DNA from: RBG-16-64-13 sp963718375
GTDB taxonomy: Bacteria; Actinomycetota; Thermoleophilia; RBG-16-64-13
Direction: 5' to 3'
DNA length: 64,000 nt
Assembly: GCA_963718375.1 (NCBI GenBank)
Contig: CAVQZD010000005.1
Coordinates: 744,001 to 808,000 of the forward strand
Shown here: positions 51,294-60,411 of the stretch, in pieces
How the letters are laid out: every line of letters starts with the position of its first letter
Numbering within the stretch: position 1 is the stretch's first letter
Translations under genes and position numbers: made by a program
Notes under the pieces: generated by a model
What the model was told of the DNA's origin: nothing
Database searches by the model: none
The model's input: only the letters and a program-made list of their open reading frames with translations

Positions 51294-53941
51294 GCGGCCG
51301 ACCCTCCGGCTCCACGGCTAGTCCCCTTGGCTCCGACCCACGGCTCCACCTGGACAAGGCAGGAGTTCGGCGCCTGGCCCGGCGATGTGGGAGTGATGAA
51401 GCGCTTGGAGGTGAGCAGGTTCACGCAGCCGGCGATGTCCGCCGACCGGCCTGGCTCACCCACCGGCAGATAGTCGCCGCACGACTCGTAGGAGTGCACG
51501 GTGCCGGGAGCCACCCGTTCGGTGACCTGCGCGGCAAGTATGACCTCGGCCCGGTCGTTGAAAGCCCGCACCAGATCTCCTTCCCTGATGCCCCGCGCCG
51601 CCGCGTCCTCGCTGTTGATGCGGATGATCCAGTAGTAGTGACCATCCACCAGCACTCTGTGGTCCTTGATCTCGTTACTCCAAGAGCCCTTGCCGTCACC
51701 CGTGGTATGGAAGGTGAAACGGGGGTGAGGTGAGACCAGGGCCAAGGGGTACTTGGCCATGAGATCAGTGGTGTGGTGCCCCTCCCAGCTCTCTATGTAC
51801 TGCGGGCCCAGCACCGGGCGCTCCGGGTCCACGCCGTCGCTTGCATAGAAGCGGGCCAAGCTGTTGGCTTTGAACTCGATCTTGCCGCTCTGAGTCTGAA
51901 GGCCCTTTCCGGCGATCTGATCCCAGGGAGGCGGTCCCAGGTCGGGAGTGTCCTTGGGCCGGTCCTCGGCGAACCAGCGCAGAGCGGGGGTGGACTCCTG
52001 CCCCTCCGGGACCGGCACCACGTAGTAGCCCATGCGTTCGAACTCCTCCCAGCTGATCCGCTCGGGCAGGTCGCTGGCATCGAACACGCGCTTCACCCAG
52101 TCGAGCTCGCTGTGACCGCCTTCGGTGTACTTGTCCCCGAAGCCCAGGCGGTCGGCAAGAAGAGAGAAGATCTCGTAGTCGGTCTTCGACTGGCCCAACG
52201 GCTCGATGCACTTCTTCTGCAGCACTATCATCCGATGGTTGACCTGGTCGAACTTGTGCGTCCCGTATCCAGAGGGATTGGCCCAGTCGCCTATGTCCCA
52301 GCGTTCGAAGTTCGTGCAGGCAGGGAGGATGATGTCTGCGAAACGAGCCTCGCCTTCAAGCCAGATCGACTGGTTGACCACGAAGGGTATCTTGCCCTCG
52401 CGATAGGCCCGCACGAACCGGTTGGTCTCGGTCATCGTGCCTATGAACGATCCTCCGTAGCGGTAGTACATCTGCACGTGCGGGTAGCCGGATGCCGGGT
52501 AGCGATACTTCTTGAACTGCATCTCGATCGACCCGCCACAGAAGCCCTTGCTGTACCACTCGACCTCGTCGTGGTTCATGATCTCGGGCAAGCGCAGCCG
52601 ATATCCGACCTGTCCCTCGGGGCCGTGTTGAGGATTGGAGACCGCGCCTCCGTCCGGCCACATGCGCGGGTACAGCCGGTAACCCGCTGCGGTACCGCCG
52701 ATATCGGCCGAGATACCCCCCTCCGAGTAGCCGGGGAACCAGAAGTCTCTGTCTGCAGGCACCCCGCTGGTGGTGGAGTAGATGTTGCTGCCCGGTTTGC
52801 CCAGACCCTGCATGGCAGCGAGCGCGATCATCATGCGCGCGTATTCGTTCCCGTAGGAGGAGCGGCAAGCGCCGCCCCAGCCGCCCATGCCACCCGCGGC
52901 CAGCATCGTCCTCTTCTGGCCCCACTCGCGCGCCAGTGCCCTTATCTCCCGGGCCGGGATGGTGGTCTCGCCCTCCGCCCACTCGGGTGTCTTGGGCACT
53001 CCGTCGCTCGTGCCCAACACGTACGCCTTCCATTCTTCGAAGCCATGGGTGCGCTCGGCGACATACTCCTTGTCGTACAGCCCTTCGGTAAGCCAGACGA
53101 AGGCGATGCCCAGACCCAGTGCGACATCGGTGCCCATGCGAGGGGCCATCCACTTGTCGGCCACCAACCCGGCCGTGTGGTTGAAGTATGGGTCGATGAA
53201 AACCATCTTGACGCCCAACTCCTTGAGCCACTTGCGGCGGCAGGTGCTCTCATGCGCTCCGTACACCCCGCCGGTGGTCTCGGGATCCGACGACCAGAAG
53301 ACCATCATCTCGCAGTGCTTGAGTGCGTCCTCCAACAGGTCGTACTGCTCGGGGATGCCCAAACGCGTGCTGAACCCCCACATGTGGTCACCGCCCCACT
53401 GCCAGCCTTCCCAGCTGTCCGGGTTGTGCTCCACATAGGTCATGCCCCAGAGGTTGTGAAAGCGGTTGTAGGCGCTGAACCGATAGCCCACGTTGCCCCA
53501 CAGATGGTGCGAGGAGCACGTGGTCATCACCGCGGCCGGACCGTGTTCGCGCTTGAGGCGGATCATCTCCTCGGCCACCAGGTCGGCGGCCTCGTCCCAG
53601 CTGATCGGTTCGTACCCCGAGACACCCCGGTTCTTGAGGTTGCGTCCGCCTCGGCCGGTGGAATCGGGCGCACCCTTTGGATCGAAGTCCACACGTCTCA
53701 GAGGGGTGAGGATCCGCTTGGGTGAGTAGATGGTGGACTTGTGAGCCACCGTCCAGTTGGAGAGCGTGTTGTTCGGGGGCGGGACGAACTCTCGCCCTCT
53801 AGCCTTGATGGTCCAAGGCGTGGTGTCTGCGGAGTCCAACTGCAGGGGGATGATACGGACGATCCTTCCGTCCCTGACATCCACATGTACGGGCCCGCCG
53901 GTGGTCAGGTTTGTCAGGCGAACGACCGCGTCGGCCGCCAT
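51290..53941 (-). CDS. athL: Pyrogallol-phloroglucinol transhydroxylase-type molybdopterin large subunit, third copy
   Basis: An 883-residue DMSO-reductase-family protein, close in length to the recalled 875 of P. acidigallici. It has the best residue match of the set: His145 (SSHHLWG), Tyr153-Arg154, Asp175-Ser176-Trp177 (NPDSWEGW) and Tyr405 (PGYSEGG) equal the recalled catalytic positions plus one. The copies at 26040 and 28689 have Lys in place of that Arg. No Fe-S or Tat motif, so cytoplasmic. It is paired with the small subunit at 50448 and follows the diverged large subunit at 53969. I regard it as the strongest transhydroxylase candidate in the window. Confidence 0.85.
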   Translation of the reverse strand: MAADAVVRLTNLTTGGPVHVDVRDGRIVRIIPLQLDSADTTPWTIKARGREFVPPPNNTLSNWTVAHKSTIYSPKRILTPLRRVDFDPKGAPDSTGRGGRNLKNRGVSGYEPISWDEAADLVAEEMIRLKREHGPAAVMTTCSSHHLWGNVGYRFSAYNRFHNLWGMTYVEHNPDSWEGWQWGGDHMWGFSTRLGIPEQYDLLEDALKHCEMMVFWSSDPETTGGVYGAHESTCRRKWLKELGVKMVFIDPYFNHTAGLVADKWMAPRMGTDVALGLGIAFVWLTEGLYDKEYVAERTHGFEEWKAYVLGTSDGVPKTPEWAEGETTIPAREIRALAREWGQKRTMLAAGGMGGWGGACRSSYGNEYARMMIALAAMQGLGKPGSNIYSTTSGVPADRDFWFPGYSEGGISADIGGTAAGYRLYPRMWPDGGAVSNPQHGPEGQVGYRLRLPEIMNHDEVEWYSKGFCGGSIEMQFKKYRYPASGYPHVQMYYRYGGSFIGTMTETNRFVRAYREGKIPFVVNQSIWLEGEARFADIILPACTNFERWDIGDWANPSGYGTHKFDQVNHRMIVLQKKCIEPLGQSKTDYEIFSLLADRLGFGDKYTEGGHSELDWVKRVFDASDLPERISWEEFERMGYYVVPVPEGQESTPALRWFAEDRPKDTPDLGPPPWDQIAGKGLQTQSGKIEFKANSLARFYASDGVDPERPVLGPQYIESWEGHHTTDLMAKYPLALVSPHPRFTFHTTGDGKGSWSNEIKDHRVLVDGHYYWIIRINSEDAAARGIREGDLVRAFNDRAEVILAAQVTERVAPGTVHSYESCGDYLPVGEPGRSADIAGCVNLLTSKRFITPTSPGQAPNSCLVQVEPWVGAKGTSRGAGGSAA

Positions 53942-53968
53942 CGGCTCACCTACCCTGGTAGTTTCGTC

Positions 53969-56611
53969 CTACCTTAGCAGGTCCGAGTCCACCAGCACCC
54001 GCTCGAAGCGCAGCCCCGCCTCCTCGTCGTACGGCCTCTCGAACGCCTCGGGATACTGCTTGCGAAGTTCGTCCAGATCGACGCGGGACACCTCGACCAA
54101 GAAGCCGCTGCTGGCCATGCCCGCGCAGTTCTTGGAGGTGCAGCCATGGGGCGAGATGGTGTTGATGGCTCCGCCCCTGTCCAGCTCGCCGGGCACTATG
54201 GGGTCGTAGCGGGATCCGTGGTCCACGTACGCGACACCCGGCATCAGGCGCTCCCACACGCGCGCGCCCACCAGTACGGTGCCGCGTTCGTTGAAGACCT
54301 TGCAGATATCGCCGTCCTCGATACCGCGCTTGGCCGCCTCTGAAGGGTGCAGCCACACCGGCTCGTACAGATACCCGTCCGGCCCTTTGACCTTGCAGGT
54401 GACTATCTCCCGGTTCCAGGTGTAATCGTCCATCTGCGCATGGACTCTGTGCCTGGGGTGATTGGACATGCAGAGCAGGGGGTACTCTCCGGCCCTCTTG
54501 CCGCCGATCCGCTCGTCGTGCAGCTCGCTCTTCTCCACCCAGTGCGGCACCGGCGGCCTCTCCTGGTCTTCGGGGAAGTACTTGGTGAGGTCCAAGGACT
54601 TGAACTCCAGCTTGCCCGAAGGCGTGGTGAGGGGGTTGGCCTCGGGGTCGCGGTAGAAGTCGTACATGCCCGCCGAATAGCCCTGCCAATCCGGGTCCGA
54701 CGGCACCACGAAGTACTGCTTCTCCTTGAAGGTCTCCCAGTCGACGAGCCCCGTGTCGGGGACACGGCTGGTGTCGAACCCGTGCCGGATCCAATCTGTG
54801 ACACTCTTGCCCTCGGTGTACTCCTCGAGCAGGCCCAGTCGCTCCGCTACCAGGCACACTATCTCGTAGTCACTCTTGGACTCTCCGAGTGACTCTATGC
54901 ACTGCTGCTCCAAGAAGATCATCTCGAAGGTCAGACTCTCGGTGTCCGCGGCTATGTCCTCTTCTTCGAGCTTGGTGTTGACCGGCAGGATGAGGTCGGC
55001 GAACAGACAGTCGTTCTCCAGCCAAGGGTGTTGGGCGACGAAGAACTCGATGGACTCATGCTGATAGGCCCCGGCCATCCGGTTGCTGTCGTTCCAGCAG
55101 GTCAAGAGGCAGGGCGAATCCGACCAGATCATGTGGATGGGGGAACAGCCCTCGGCCGGATAGTGGTACTCCACGAACTGCTCCTCCGCCGGAGTGCTCT
55201 GTAGCGAGCTGCCACGGATCGTGAACTTCCCGTCGAGGATGGCGTCGTGCACCATGGTCTTGGGGATGAACTGCTTGGGCATCCCCGTGTACGGGAAAGG
55301 TGAGTAGCCGCGATAGCTGGCCCTGACGTTCAGGTTGGGGTTGTGGATGATGCTCCCGGGTGAGGGCGGGTAGGCCGGATGGTCCTCGCTGCCGAACACC
55401 GCTCGGTTGATGATGGCGAAGGAGTGCTGTCCCGGCTTGCCTATGCCCTGCATGGCCAGCAGCGCCGCTTCCAAGCGGGCCGGTTCGTGGGAATACGGCC
55501 CTCTTATCAGACCCCCGCCGAAACCATGCACGCACGAGGTCGCCTGCTTCGCCCAGGCTCTAGCCAGAGCCTTGATGGTGCGTGAGGGCACTCCGCACTT
55601 GGGCGCGGCCCACTTGGGGGTCTTCGGCGCTCCGTCCTCGAGGCCCAGCACGTAGTCCCTGAACTGCTCGAACCCCACACTGTGCGTAGCCACGTAGTCC
55701 TTGTCGTAGAGATCGTTCTCTATCCAGTAGTGGGCGATGGCGAGCTGCAGGGACGCGTCGGTGTTGGGCAGGATAGGTATCCACTTGTCCGCATACACCG
55801 CCGCGCCGTAGTTGAGATCTGGGCACACGTAGACCTGTTTGATGCCTATGTCCTTCCAGAATGAGCAGAACAAGCCGACGTGGTCTCCGCTGCTGAACCC
55901 CCGGGTGGTGGTAAGCGGATCACAACCCCAGAAGAGCAGCAAGTCGGAGTGCCTGGAGATGTCGGGGTACATGTTGGTGGGGTTGGGCATAAGCCCGAAC
56001 GGCTCGCCGCCCCAGACATGCTTGGTGCCCCAATACCAGCCTTCCCAGCTGTCGGCATTGCGCACCTGCAGGGTGTAGCCCCCCAGCAAATCAAGGAGCC
56101 TCATCTGGCAGCCGTGAGGTCCATGCACGGTCTTGGTCTCGCCGTGACCGTCGCCCTGCGCGAACACTCCCTGGGGCCCGTAGGTATCGATGACCCTCCG
56201 GAGCTCCGCCACCATGATATCCAGAGCCGCGTCCCAAGAGATCCTCACGTAGCCGCTCTTACCACGGTTCTGAGTGTTGCGCCCGCCTGGGCCGGTGGAG
56301 CCAGGTGCACCTTGCGGGTCCCAGTCCACTCTCTTCAGCGGGTAGGGGATGCGGTTCGGCGAGTAGACACCCTTCTTGTAGCCCAGCCCCATGGGACTGA
56401 TGGTCGTCTTGAGAGGTGCGTGAAAGGTCTTGCCGCGGGCCTCGATCTTCCAGGGCCGGAACTCCTCGGGGCTGTACTTCCAGTCGTAGGAGAACGGCCG
56501 GATACGTAGGATCTTGCCATCGTTCACGTCTATGGCCGCCACGTGGGAGGCGCTGGCGAAAGCCGACTTCCCGGTGTTCTTGATGAAGGTCCGCTCCGTG
56601 TCCTTGTCCAC
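53969..56611 (-). CDS. Diverged transhydroxylase/dehydroxylase-like molybdopterin large subunit
   Basis: An 880-residue DMSO-reductase-family protein. It keeps Asp187-Ser188-Trp189 (NADSWEGW) and a His at the right distance (His156), but the SSHHN motif of the others reads GDGHGE, and the GYS motif with the active-site Tyr is not found. It probably takes a different phenol or carries out dehydroxylation like gut catechol dehydroxylases, which belong to the same branch. GTG start at 56611 with GGAGG 5 bases before; the open frame continues into the IclR gene but has no family features there. It lies between iclR and the third large subunit in one operon and has no small subunit of its own. Confidence 0.75.
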   Translation of the reverse strand: MDKDTERTFIKNTGKSAFASASHVAAIDVNDGKILRIRPFSYDWKYSPEEFRPWKIEARGKTFHAPLKTTISPMGLGYKKGVYSPNRIPYPLKRVDWDPQGAPGSTGPGGRNTQNRGKSGYVRISWDAALDIMVAELRRVIDTYGPQGVFAQGDGHGETKTVHGPHGCQMRLLDLLGGYTLQVRNADSWEGWYWGTKHVWGGEPFGLMPNPTNMYPDISRHSDLLLFWGCDPLTTTRGFSSGDHVGLFCSFWKDIGIKQVYVCPDLNYGAAVYADKWIPILPNTDASLQLAIAHYWIENDLYDKDYVATHSVGFEQFRDYVLGLEDGAPKTPKWAAPKCGVPSRTIKALARAWAKQATSCVHGFGGGLIRGPYSHEPARLEAALLAMQGIGKPGQHSFAIINRAVFGSEDHPAYPPSPGSIIHNPNLNVRASYRGYSPFPYTGMPKQFIPKTMVHDAILDGKFTIRGSSLQSTPAEEQFVEYHYPAEGCSPIHMIWSDSPCLLTCWNDSNRMAGAYQHESIEFFVAQHPWLENDCLFADLILPVNTKLEEEDIAADTESLTFEMIFLEQQCIESLGESKSDYEIVCLVAERLGLLEEYTEGKSVTDWIRHGFDTSRVPDTGLVDWETFKEKQYFVVPSDPDWQGYSAGMYDFYRDPEANPLTTPSGKLEFKSLDLTKYFPEDQERPPVPHWVEKSELHDERIGGKRAGEYPLLCMSNHPRHRVHAQMDDYTWNREIVTCKVKGPDGYLYEPVWLHPSEAAKRGIEDGDICKVFNERGTVLVGARVWERLMPGVAYVDHGSRYDPIVPGELDRGGAINTISPHGCTSKNCAGMASSGFLVEVSRVDLDELRKQYPEAFERPYDEEAGLRFERVLVDSDLLR

Positions 56612-56631
56612 CTGTTCCTCCACCTCTCCGA

Positions 56632-57435
56632 TCAAGCCTTCAGCGGAGACTCCAGACGTCTCCCCATCGCGCTCGCCGCCTCGCGCAGTTGCACGACATA
56701 CGCCGCCACACCCTCTTCGGCAAACCGCTCCACCGGCACCACCAGGGCGAGCGCCGCCGCTACCCTGCCGCCACTCATCACGGGCACGGCCGCAGCACAA
56801 GTGCCGGCATGGAACTCCTCCCGGTCATAGGCCACGCCCTCCTGCCTCACCCGCGCGAGCTTCGCCGCAACCGCGTCAGGGTCGACGACTGTCTCCGCCG
56901 TATAGCGGATCTGCGGGACGGCGAGCATGCGCCGTCTCGTCGCTTCGTCGGCAAAGGCCACCAGGATCTGAGCATGGCAGTTCCAGGCCGCCGACAACGG
57001 ATGCAGATGCCCGGGCGGCAGCACCGGGATGAAGGATCTTTTCGGAGGCAGCAGGTGCATTATGTGTACCTGATCGCCCTGCCTCACTCCCAGTGCCACG
57101 GTCTCCATGCTCGTCTCAGCCAGCTTGCGTAGGTCGACGGCCAGGATCTCGGCGAAGACGTTCTCGCTGCCCAACTCGTACAGCGCCATGGCCCAGGCCG
57201 GACCGATGGTGTAGGAGCCGGGATCGACGCTGATCAGGTACCCCTCGGATTCGAGGGTCTTCACGAAACGATGGACTGTGGCCTTATGCAGGCCGGTCTT
57301 GCGGCTGAGTTCGGTCAGGCTCAGAGTCCGGCTCTGGGCGGTGAACTGGGCAAGGATGCCCAGCCCTCGCGACAGCGACTGCACCAGCGTCGCGCCGGCC
57401 GTCTCGCTCTTCTGCTTGTCTTGATGCTCGTTCAA
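56632..57435 (-). CDS. IclR-family transcriptional regulator
   Basis: A 267-residue regulator with winged helix at residues 20-80 (LSLTELSRKTGLHKATVHRFVKTLESEGYL) and a GAF-like effector domain (residues 95-255, EEFHAGTCAAAVPV). TTG start with only a weak ribosome site. It is the first gene of the second transhydroxylase operon and ends 20 bases before the large-subunit start, so it probably governs that operon and itself. Confidence 0.83.
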   Translation of the reverse strand: MNEHQDKQKSETAGATLVQSLSRGLGILAQFTAQSRTLSLTELSRKTGLHKATVHRFVKTLESEGYLISVDPGSYTIGPAWAMALYELGSENVFAEILAVDLRKLAETSMETVALGVRQGDQVHIMHLLPPKRSFIPVLPPGHLHPLSAAWNCHAQILVAFADEATRRRMLAVPQIRYTAETVVDPDAVAAKLARVRQEGVAYDREEFHAGTCAAAVPVMSGGRVAAALALVVPVERFAEEGVAAYVVQLREAASAMGRRLESPLKA

Positions 57436-57525
57436 GTGAGTCTCGCCACTGTTTCACTATCCGCAACGGTCTGTCGCGTATGGTAATACACCGGGTCGCC
57501 GAGCGCAAGTACTTTTCCGGCAACA

Positions 57526-57553
57526 GAACAGCCCCGCCGCGGCGGGGCTGTTC
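57526..57553 (-). terminator. Terminator-like palindrome after the phloroglucinol ring-cleavage operon
   Basis: GAACAGCCCCGCC and its exact complement (13-bp arms) around GC, 48 bases past the cyclase stop. It separates this operon from the iclR/transhydroxylase operon. Confidence 0.65.
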
Positions 57554-57601
57554 GTACGGGGAAATGTGGTCAGTCGTTTGGCAGGCCGACTCTACGGCGC
57601 G

Positions 57602-58561
57602 TCAATACCCAGAGACGGGACCGTACCCGGTGCCGCAGTAGGTGTAGGTGCGATTGGGGACGTCCTTGTTGATCTCGGACTCCTCGATCTCGGCCGAGCA
57701 GCGCACCATCGAGCCGTCGCCCATGTACCAGCGGATAGGGAAGCAGAAGAAGCGAAAGCGCTTGCCGGACACCTTGTCCAGGTCGCCGCCCAGGTTCTCC
57801 ACGCCCACTATGCCGTGGCCGAGCATCTGCTTGTGGCAGGGCTCCCAGGTGCCTTCGCAGCCCAGCGCTTCCAGGTCGCCGAACTTGGCGTCATAGGCAG
57901 CTTGGCCGTGCACCTTTATGTAGACCGCCTTCTCGAACTCGGCGTAGGCTTCTTCGCCGAACTGCTCCATGTACTCCTCGGTGATGGGTTTGCCCGAGGC
58001 ACCGGGCAGGTTCATCTGCGGAGGGCCGTTCTTCCCCATGGCGGTGTGTAGCGGATGGTCGAGCGCCTGCATGTCCATGGCCACGCACTTGACCTGATGC
58101 TTCACAAACCACTTGCCGGCCTCGACGCCGGTACCGCACGAGTAGTGGTAGTAGTCCTTGGAGTCGTCGAACATGCGGTGCATGCCGGTGTTCAGGCAGA
58201 CAACCATGCCCTTGAGCTCCTCGGGCTTGATCTTGGCCCGCTTGCAGGCGTCCTCCAGATGCTCGGGCAGGATCAGGCCCCACTTCTCGATCTTGATCTC
58301 GAGGCACACGGCATCACCCGTGTAGGCGTCTACCGGCATCTCGTGGGTGTAGCGGGCCCTCTTGCCGTTGAACTCGCGCTCCATGACGTGGCGCGGCGCA
58401 TCCGCGTGGGTGCCGGTGTGTTGGACACAGTCGACGCGCTGGGTCAGGACGCCGCCTTTCGCCATGGTGTGCATGGAATCGATCACCGGCTTGACGAAGT
58501 ACGGCCAACGAGGGATCTCTGCGCTGAAAGGGTGGGTTAGGTCGACAAATACTTTGCCCAT
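57602..58561 (-). CDS. Cyclase-family metallohydrolase, dihydrophloroglucinol cyclohydrolase candidate
   Basis: A 319-residue member of the cyclase/kynurenine-formamidase family (PF04199). The metal motif HTGTHADAPRH (His48, His52, Asp54, His58) is complete, and the N-terminus VDLTHPFSAEIPRWP is typical. In anaerobic phloroglucinol breakdown a Mn-dependent enzyme of, as I recall, this family opens dihydrophloroglucinol to 3-hydroxy-5-oxohexanoate. The two genes before it are the dehydrogenase and SDR candidates for the flanking steps, which strongly supports this role. The ATG at 58561 begins the conserved region, 11 bases after the preceding stop; the open frame extends upstream without homology. 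Confidence 0.8.
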   Translation of the reverse strand: MGKVFVDLTHPFSAEIPRWPYFVKPVIDSMHTMAKGGVLTQRVDCVQHTGTHADAPRHVMEREFNGKRARYTHEMPVDAYTGDAVCLEIKIEKWGLILPEHLEDACKRAKIKPEELKGMVVCLNTGMHRMFDDSKDYYHYSCGTGVEAGKWFVKHQVKCVAMDMQALDHPLHTAMGKNGPPQMNLPGASGKPITEEYMEQFGEEAYAEFEKAVYIKVHGQAAYDAKFGDLEALGCEGTWEPCHKQMLGHGIVGVENLGGDLDKVSGKRFRFFCFPIRWYMGDGSMVRCSAEIEESEINKDVPNRTYTYCGTGYGPVSGY

Positions 58562-58572
58562 AACTTGATCAT

Positions 58573-59523
58573 CTACTCCTTCAGGTCGCGGACGGCTTTG
58601 GTCAGATAGTCGAGGAGTCTGGCGCGCAGAGCCGTTTGCTCTTCGGGCGTCCATTGCCGGAAGCCCGTGCCACCGGACTTGAAGCCCAATTCGCCCCTCT
58701 CGACCTTCTCTCTCAGGAGCGGCGAGGGCTCGTGTGAATCCTCCAGATGCTTGAGGACGTAGTCGTGGATGGAGAGCACGAGGTCGAGACCCACCATGTC
58801 CGAGTTCTCCAGGGGAGCAAGCACCGGCAGGCGCAGACCCGGACCGTACTTGATGCTCTCGTCCACGGTGGCCGCGTCGGCTATGCCATGCTCCACGATG
58901 GATATGGCCTCCCGCCACAGGGCGTGCTGCAGCCGGTTGGCTATGAAACCGGGCACGTCCTTCTTGGCATGCACCGGACGCTTGCCTATGGCACGGTGTA
59001 GATCCATCGTGGTGTCGATCACCCAGTCGGCGGCCTGCTCGGTCTGCACCACCTCCACCAGCGGGATGAGAAACGGCGGGTTCCACCAATGGGTGCCTAT
59101 GATGCGCTCACGCTGCTCGGCCTTGATGCCGATCTCGGTGGGGCTCATCACGGAGGTGTTGGTGGCCAGGATGGTGTCGGGCCGGCAAAGCTTGTCCAGC
59201 TTCTGAAAGATGTCTTGCTTGAGGGCCATGTCCTCCAGGACGGCCTCAAGCACGTAGTCGGCGTCGGCGGCGGCCTCCTCGAGCACCAGTGTGGTGGACA
59301 CCCGGGCCAGCGTTGCCTCGACATGCTCCAGCTTGCCCAGGCCGCGCTCGGCCAAGAAGGTCAGGTCACCCCGCATGTTGCCCTTGACCTTGTCCAGCGC
59401 CTCGGGCACCACGTCATACAGCGTGACCTGGTAGCCGGCGCCGGCGAACACCATGGCCACACCGGTGCCCATCATGCCCGAGCCGACGATGGCGACTCTC
59501 TTGATGTCCTCTAGCTTCTTCAC
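58573..59523 (-). CDS. 3-hydroxyacyl-CoA-dehydrogenase-family protein, 3-hydroxy-5-oxohexanoate dehydrogenase candidate, second copy
   Basis: A 316-residue NAD-binding dehydrogenase of the same length as the one at 43992. It has IVGSGMMGTGVA, the catalytic His in GTHWWNPPFLIPLVE and Asn in PGFIANRL. It lies between the SDR and cyclase genes, as expected of the enzyme that oxidises the ring-opening product to triacetate. Sequence similarity to the first copy is moderate, so the two may handle differently substituted acids. GTG start with GGAGG 11 bases before. Confidence 0.78.
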   Translation of the reverse strand: MKKLEDIKRVAIVGSGMMGTGVAMVFAGAGYQVTLYDVVPEALDKVKGNMRGDLTFLAERGLGKLEHVEATLARVSTTLVLEEAAADADYVLEAVLEDMALKQDIFQKLDKLCRPDTILATNTSVMSPTEIGIKAEQRERIIGTHWWNPPFLIPLVEVVQTEQAADWVIDTTMDLHRAIGKRPVHAKKDVPGFIANRLQHALWREAISIVEHGIADAATVDESIKYGPGLRLPVLAPLENSDMVGLDLVLSIHDYVLKHLEDSHEPSPLLREKVERGELGFKSGGTGFRQWTPEEQTALRARLLDYLTKAVRDLKE

Positions 59524-59551
59524 GTCTCGAGGCTACCTCCGTCCGGGTCGC

Positions 59552-60355
59552 TCACCCGCCCACCGTCCCGCCGTCCACGGGTAGGATGGTGCCGGTGACG
59601 AAGTCGGAGGCCGGCGAGGCCAGGTAGAGAGCCGCCCCGATGACATCATCCGGGATGGCAGCCCTGCCCAACGGGATACGCGACAGGAAGATCTCTTTCA
59701 GCTTCTCGTCCTCGAGCACCTGCTTGGTGAGCGGCGTCCAGAAGATGCAGGGCGCGATGCAGTTGACGTTGATGTGGTACTTGGCCCACTCGGTGGCGAG
59801 TTGCAGGGTCATCAGGTGGACGGCTCCCTTGGAGGTGCCGTACGCCCCGTAGCCACCGGGATGCCCGGAGAAGCCACGCACCGAGCCGATAGTGATGATC
59901 TTGCCCGGCTTCTCATTGTCGATCATCCACTTGCCCGCCTTCTGGCAGGCGAGCCAGGTGCCGCGCACGTTAGTGTCCATGACCCGCTGCCAGGCGTCGA
60001 TGGGGAAATCCTCGGCCGGGAACCGCTCGGCGATGCCGCCGACAGGGATCATGATGTCGATCTTGCCGAAGGTCTCCACGGTCTTGGCCATGAGACTCTC
60101 CACGCTCTTCTCATCTGTGACGTCGACCGTGACCGCCACGGCCTTGCCGCCACCGAGGGCGACTACCTCTGCCGCTGCCTCGTCCAAGGTCGCCTGAGTG
60201 CGGCCGGCCAGGACAACATCGGCCCCGTAAAGAGTCAGACCCTTGGCCAGAGACCGACCTAAGAAGCCGGCCCCCCCGGTTATTACTGCGGTCTTGCCCG
60301 TGAGATCGAACAGGCTCTTGACCTTCTCAGGACTAAACGGGACTGGATCAGCCAT
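59552..60355 (-). CDS. Short-chain dehydrogenase/reductase, phloroglucinol reductase candidate
   Basis: A 267-residue classical SDR with TGGAGFLGRSLA near residue 23, Ser in TIGSVRG and catalytic YGTSK. The R in AGRTQ after beta-2 fits NADPH preference, as expected of a phloroglucinol reductase. It lies two genes before the cyclohydrolase candidate, in pathway order (reductase, dehydrogenase, hydrolase). The ATG at 60355 starts the homologous part; the frame is open upstream to 60499, overlapping the regulator gene. Confidence 0.78.
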   Translation of the reverse strand: MADPVPFSPEKVKSLFDLTGKTAVITGGAGFLGRSLAKGLTLYGADVVLAGRTQATLDEAAAEVVALGGGKAVAVTVDVTDEKSVESLMAKTVETFGKIDIMIPVGGIAERFPAEDFPIDAWQRVMDTNVRGTWLACQKAGKWMIDNEKPGKIITIGSVRGFSGHPGGYGAYGTSKGAVHLMTLQLATEWAKYHINVNCIAPCIFWTPLTKQVLEDEKLKEIFLSRIPLGRAAIPDDVIGAALYLASPASDFVTGTILPVDGGTVGG

Positions 60356-60411
60356 CTTCAGTGCCTCACAATCGTCTTTGGGTTTCCGTTTGTTGAAATG
60401 ACCTTCACTAC

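Noticed and set aside
51773..53725. 650-codon open frame antisense to the third transhydroxylase large subunit
   Set aside because: The opposite strand encodes a clear molybdenum enzyme with active-site motifs; this frame has no recognisable domain.
56612..56800. N-terminal extension of the diverged large-subunit frame
   Set aside because: It overlaps the end of the IclR gene, is Arg/Gly-rich, and a GTG with GGAGG at 56611 precedes the conserved part.
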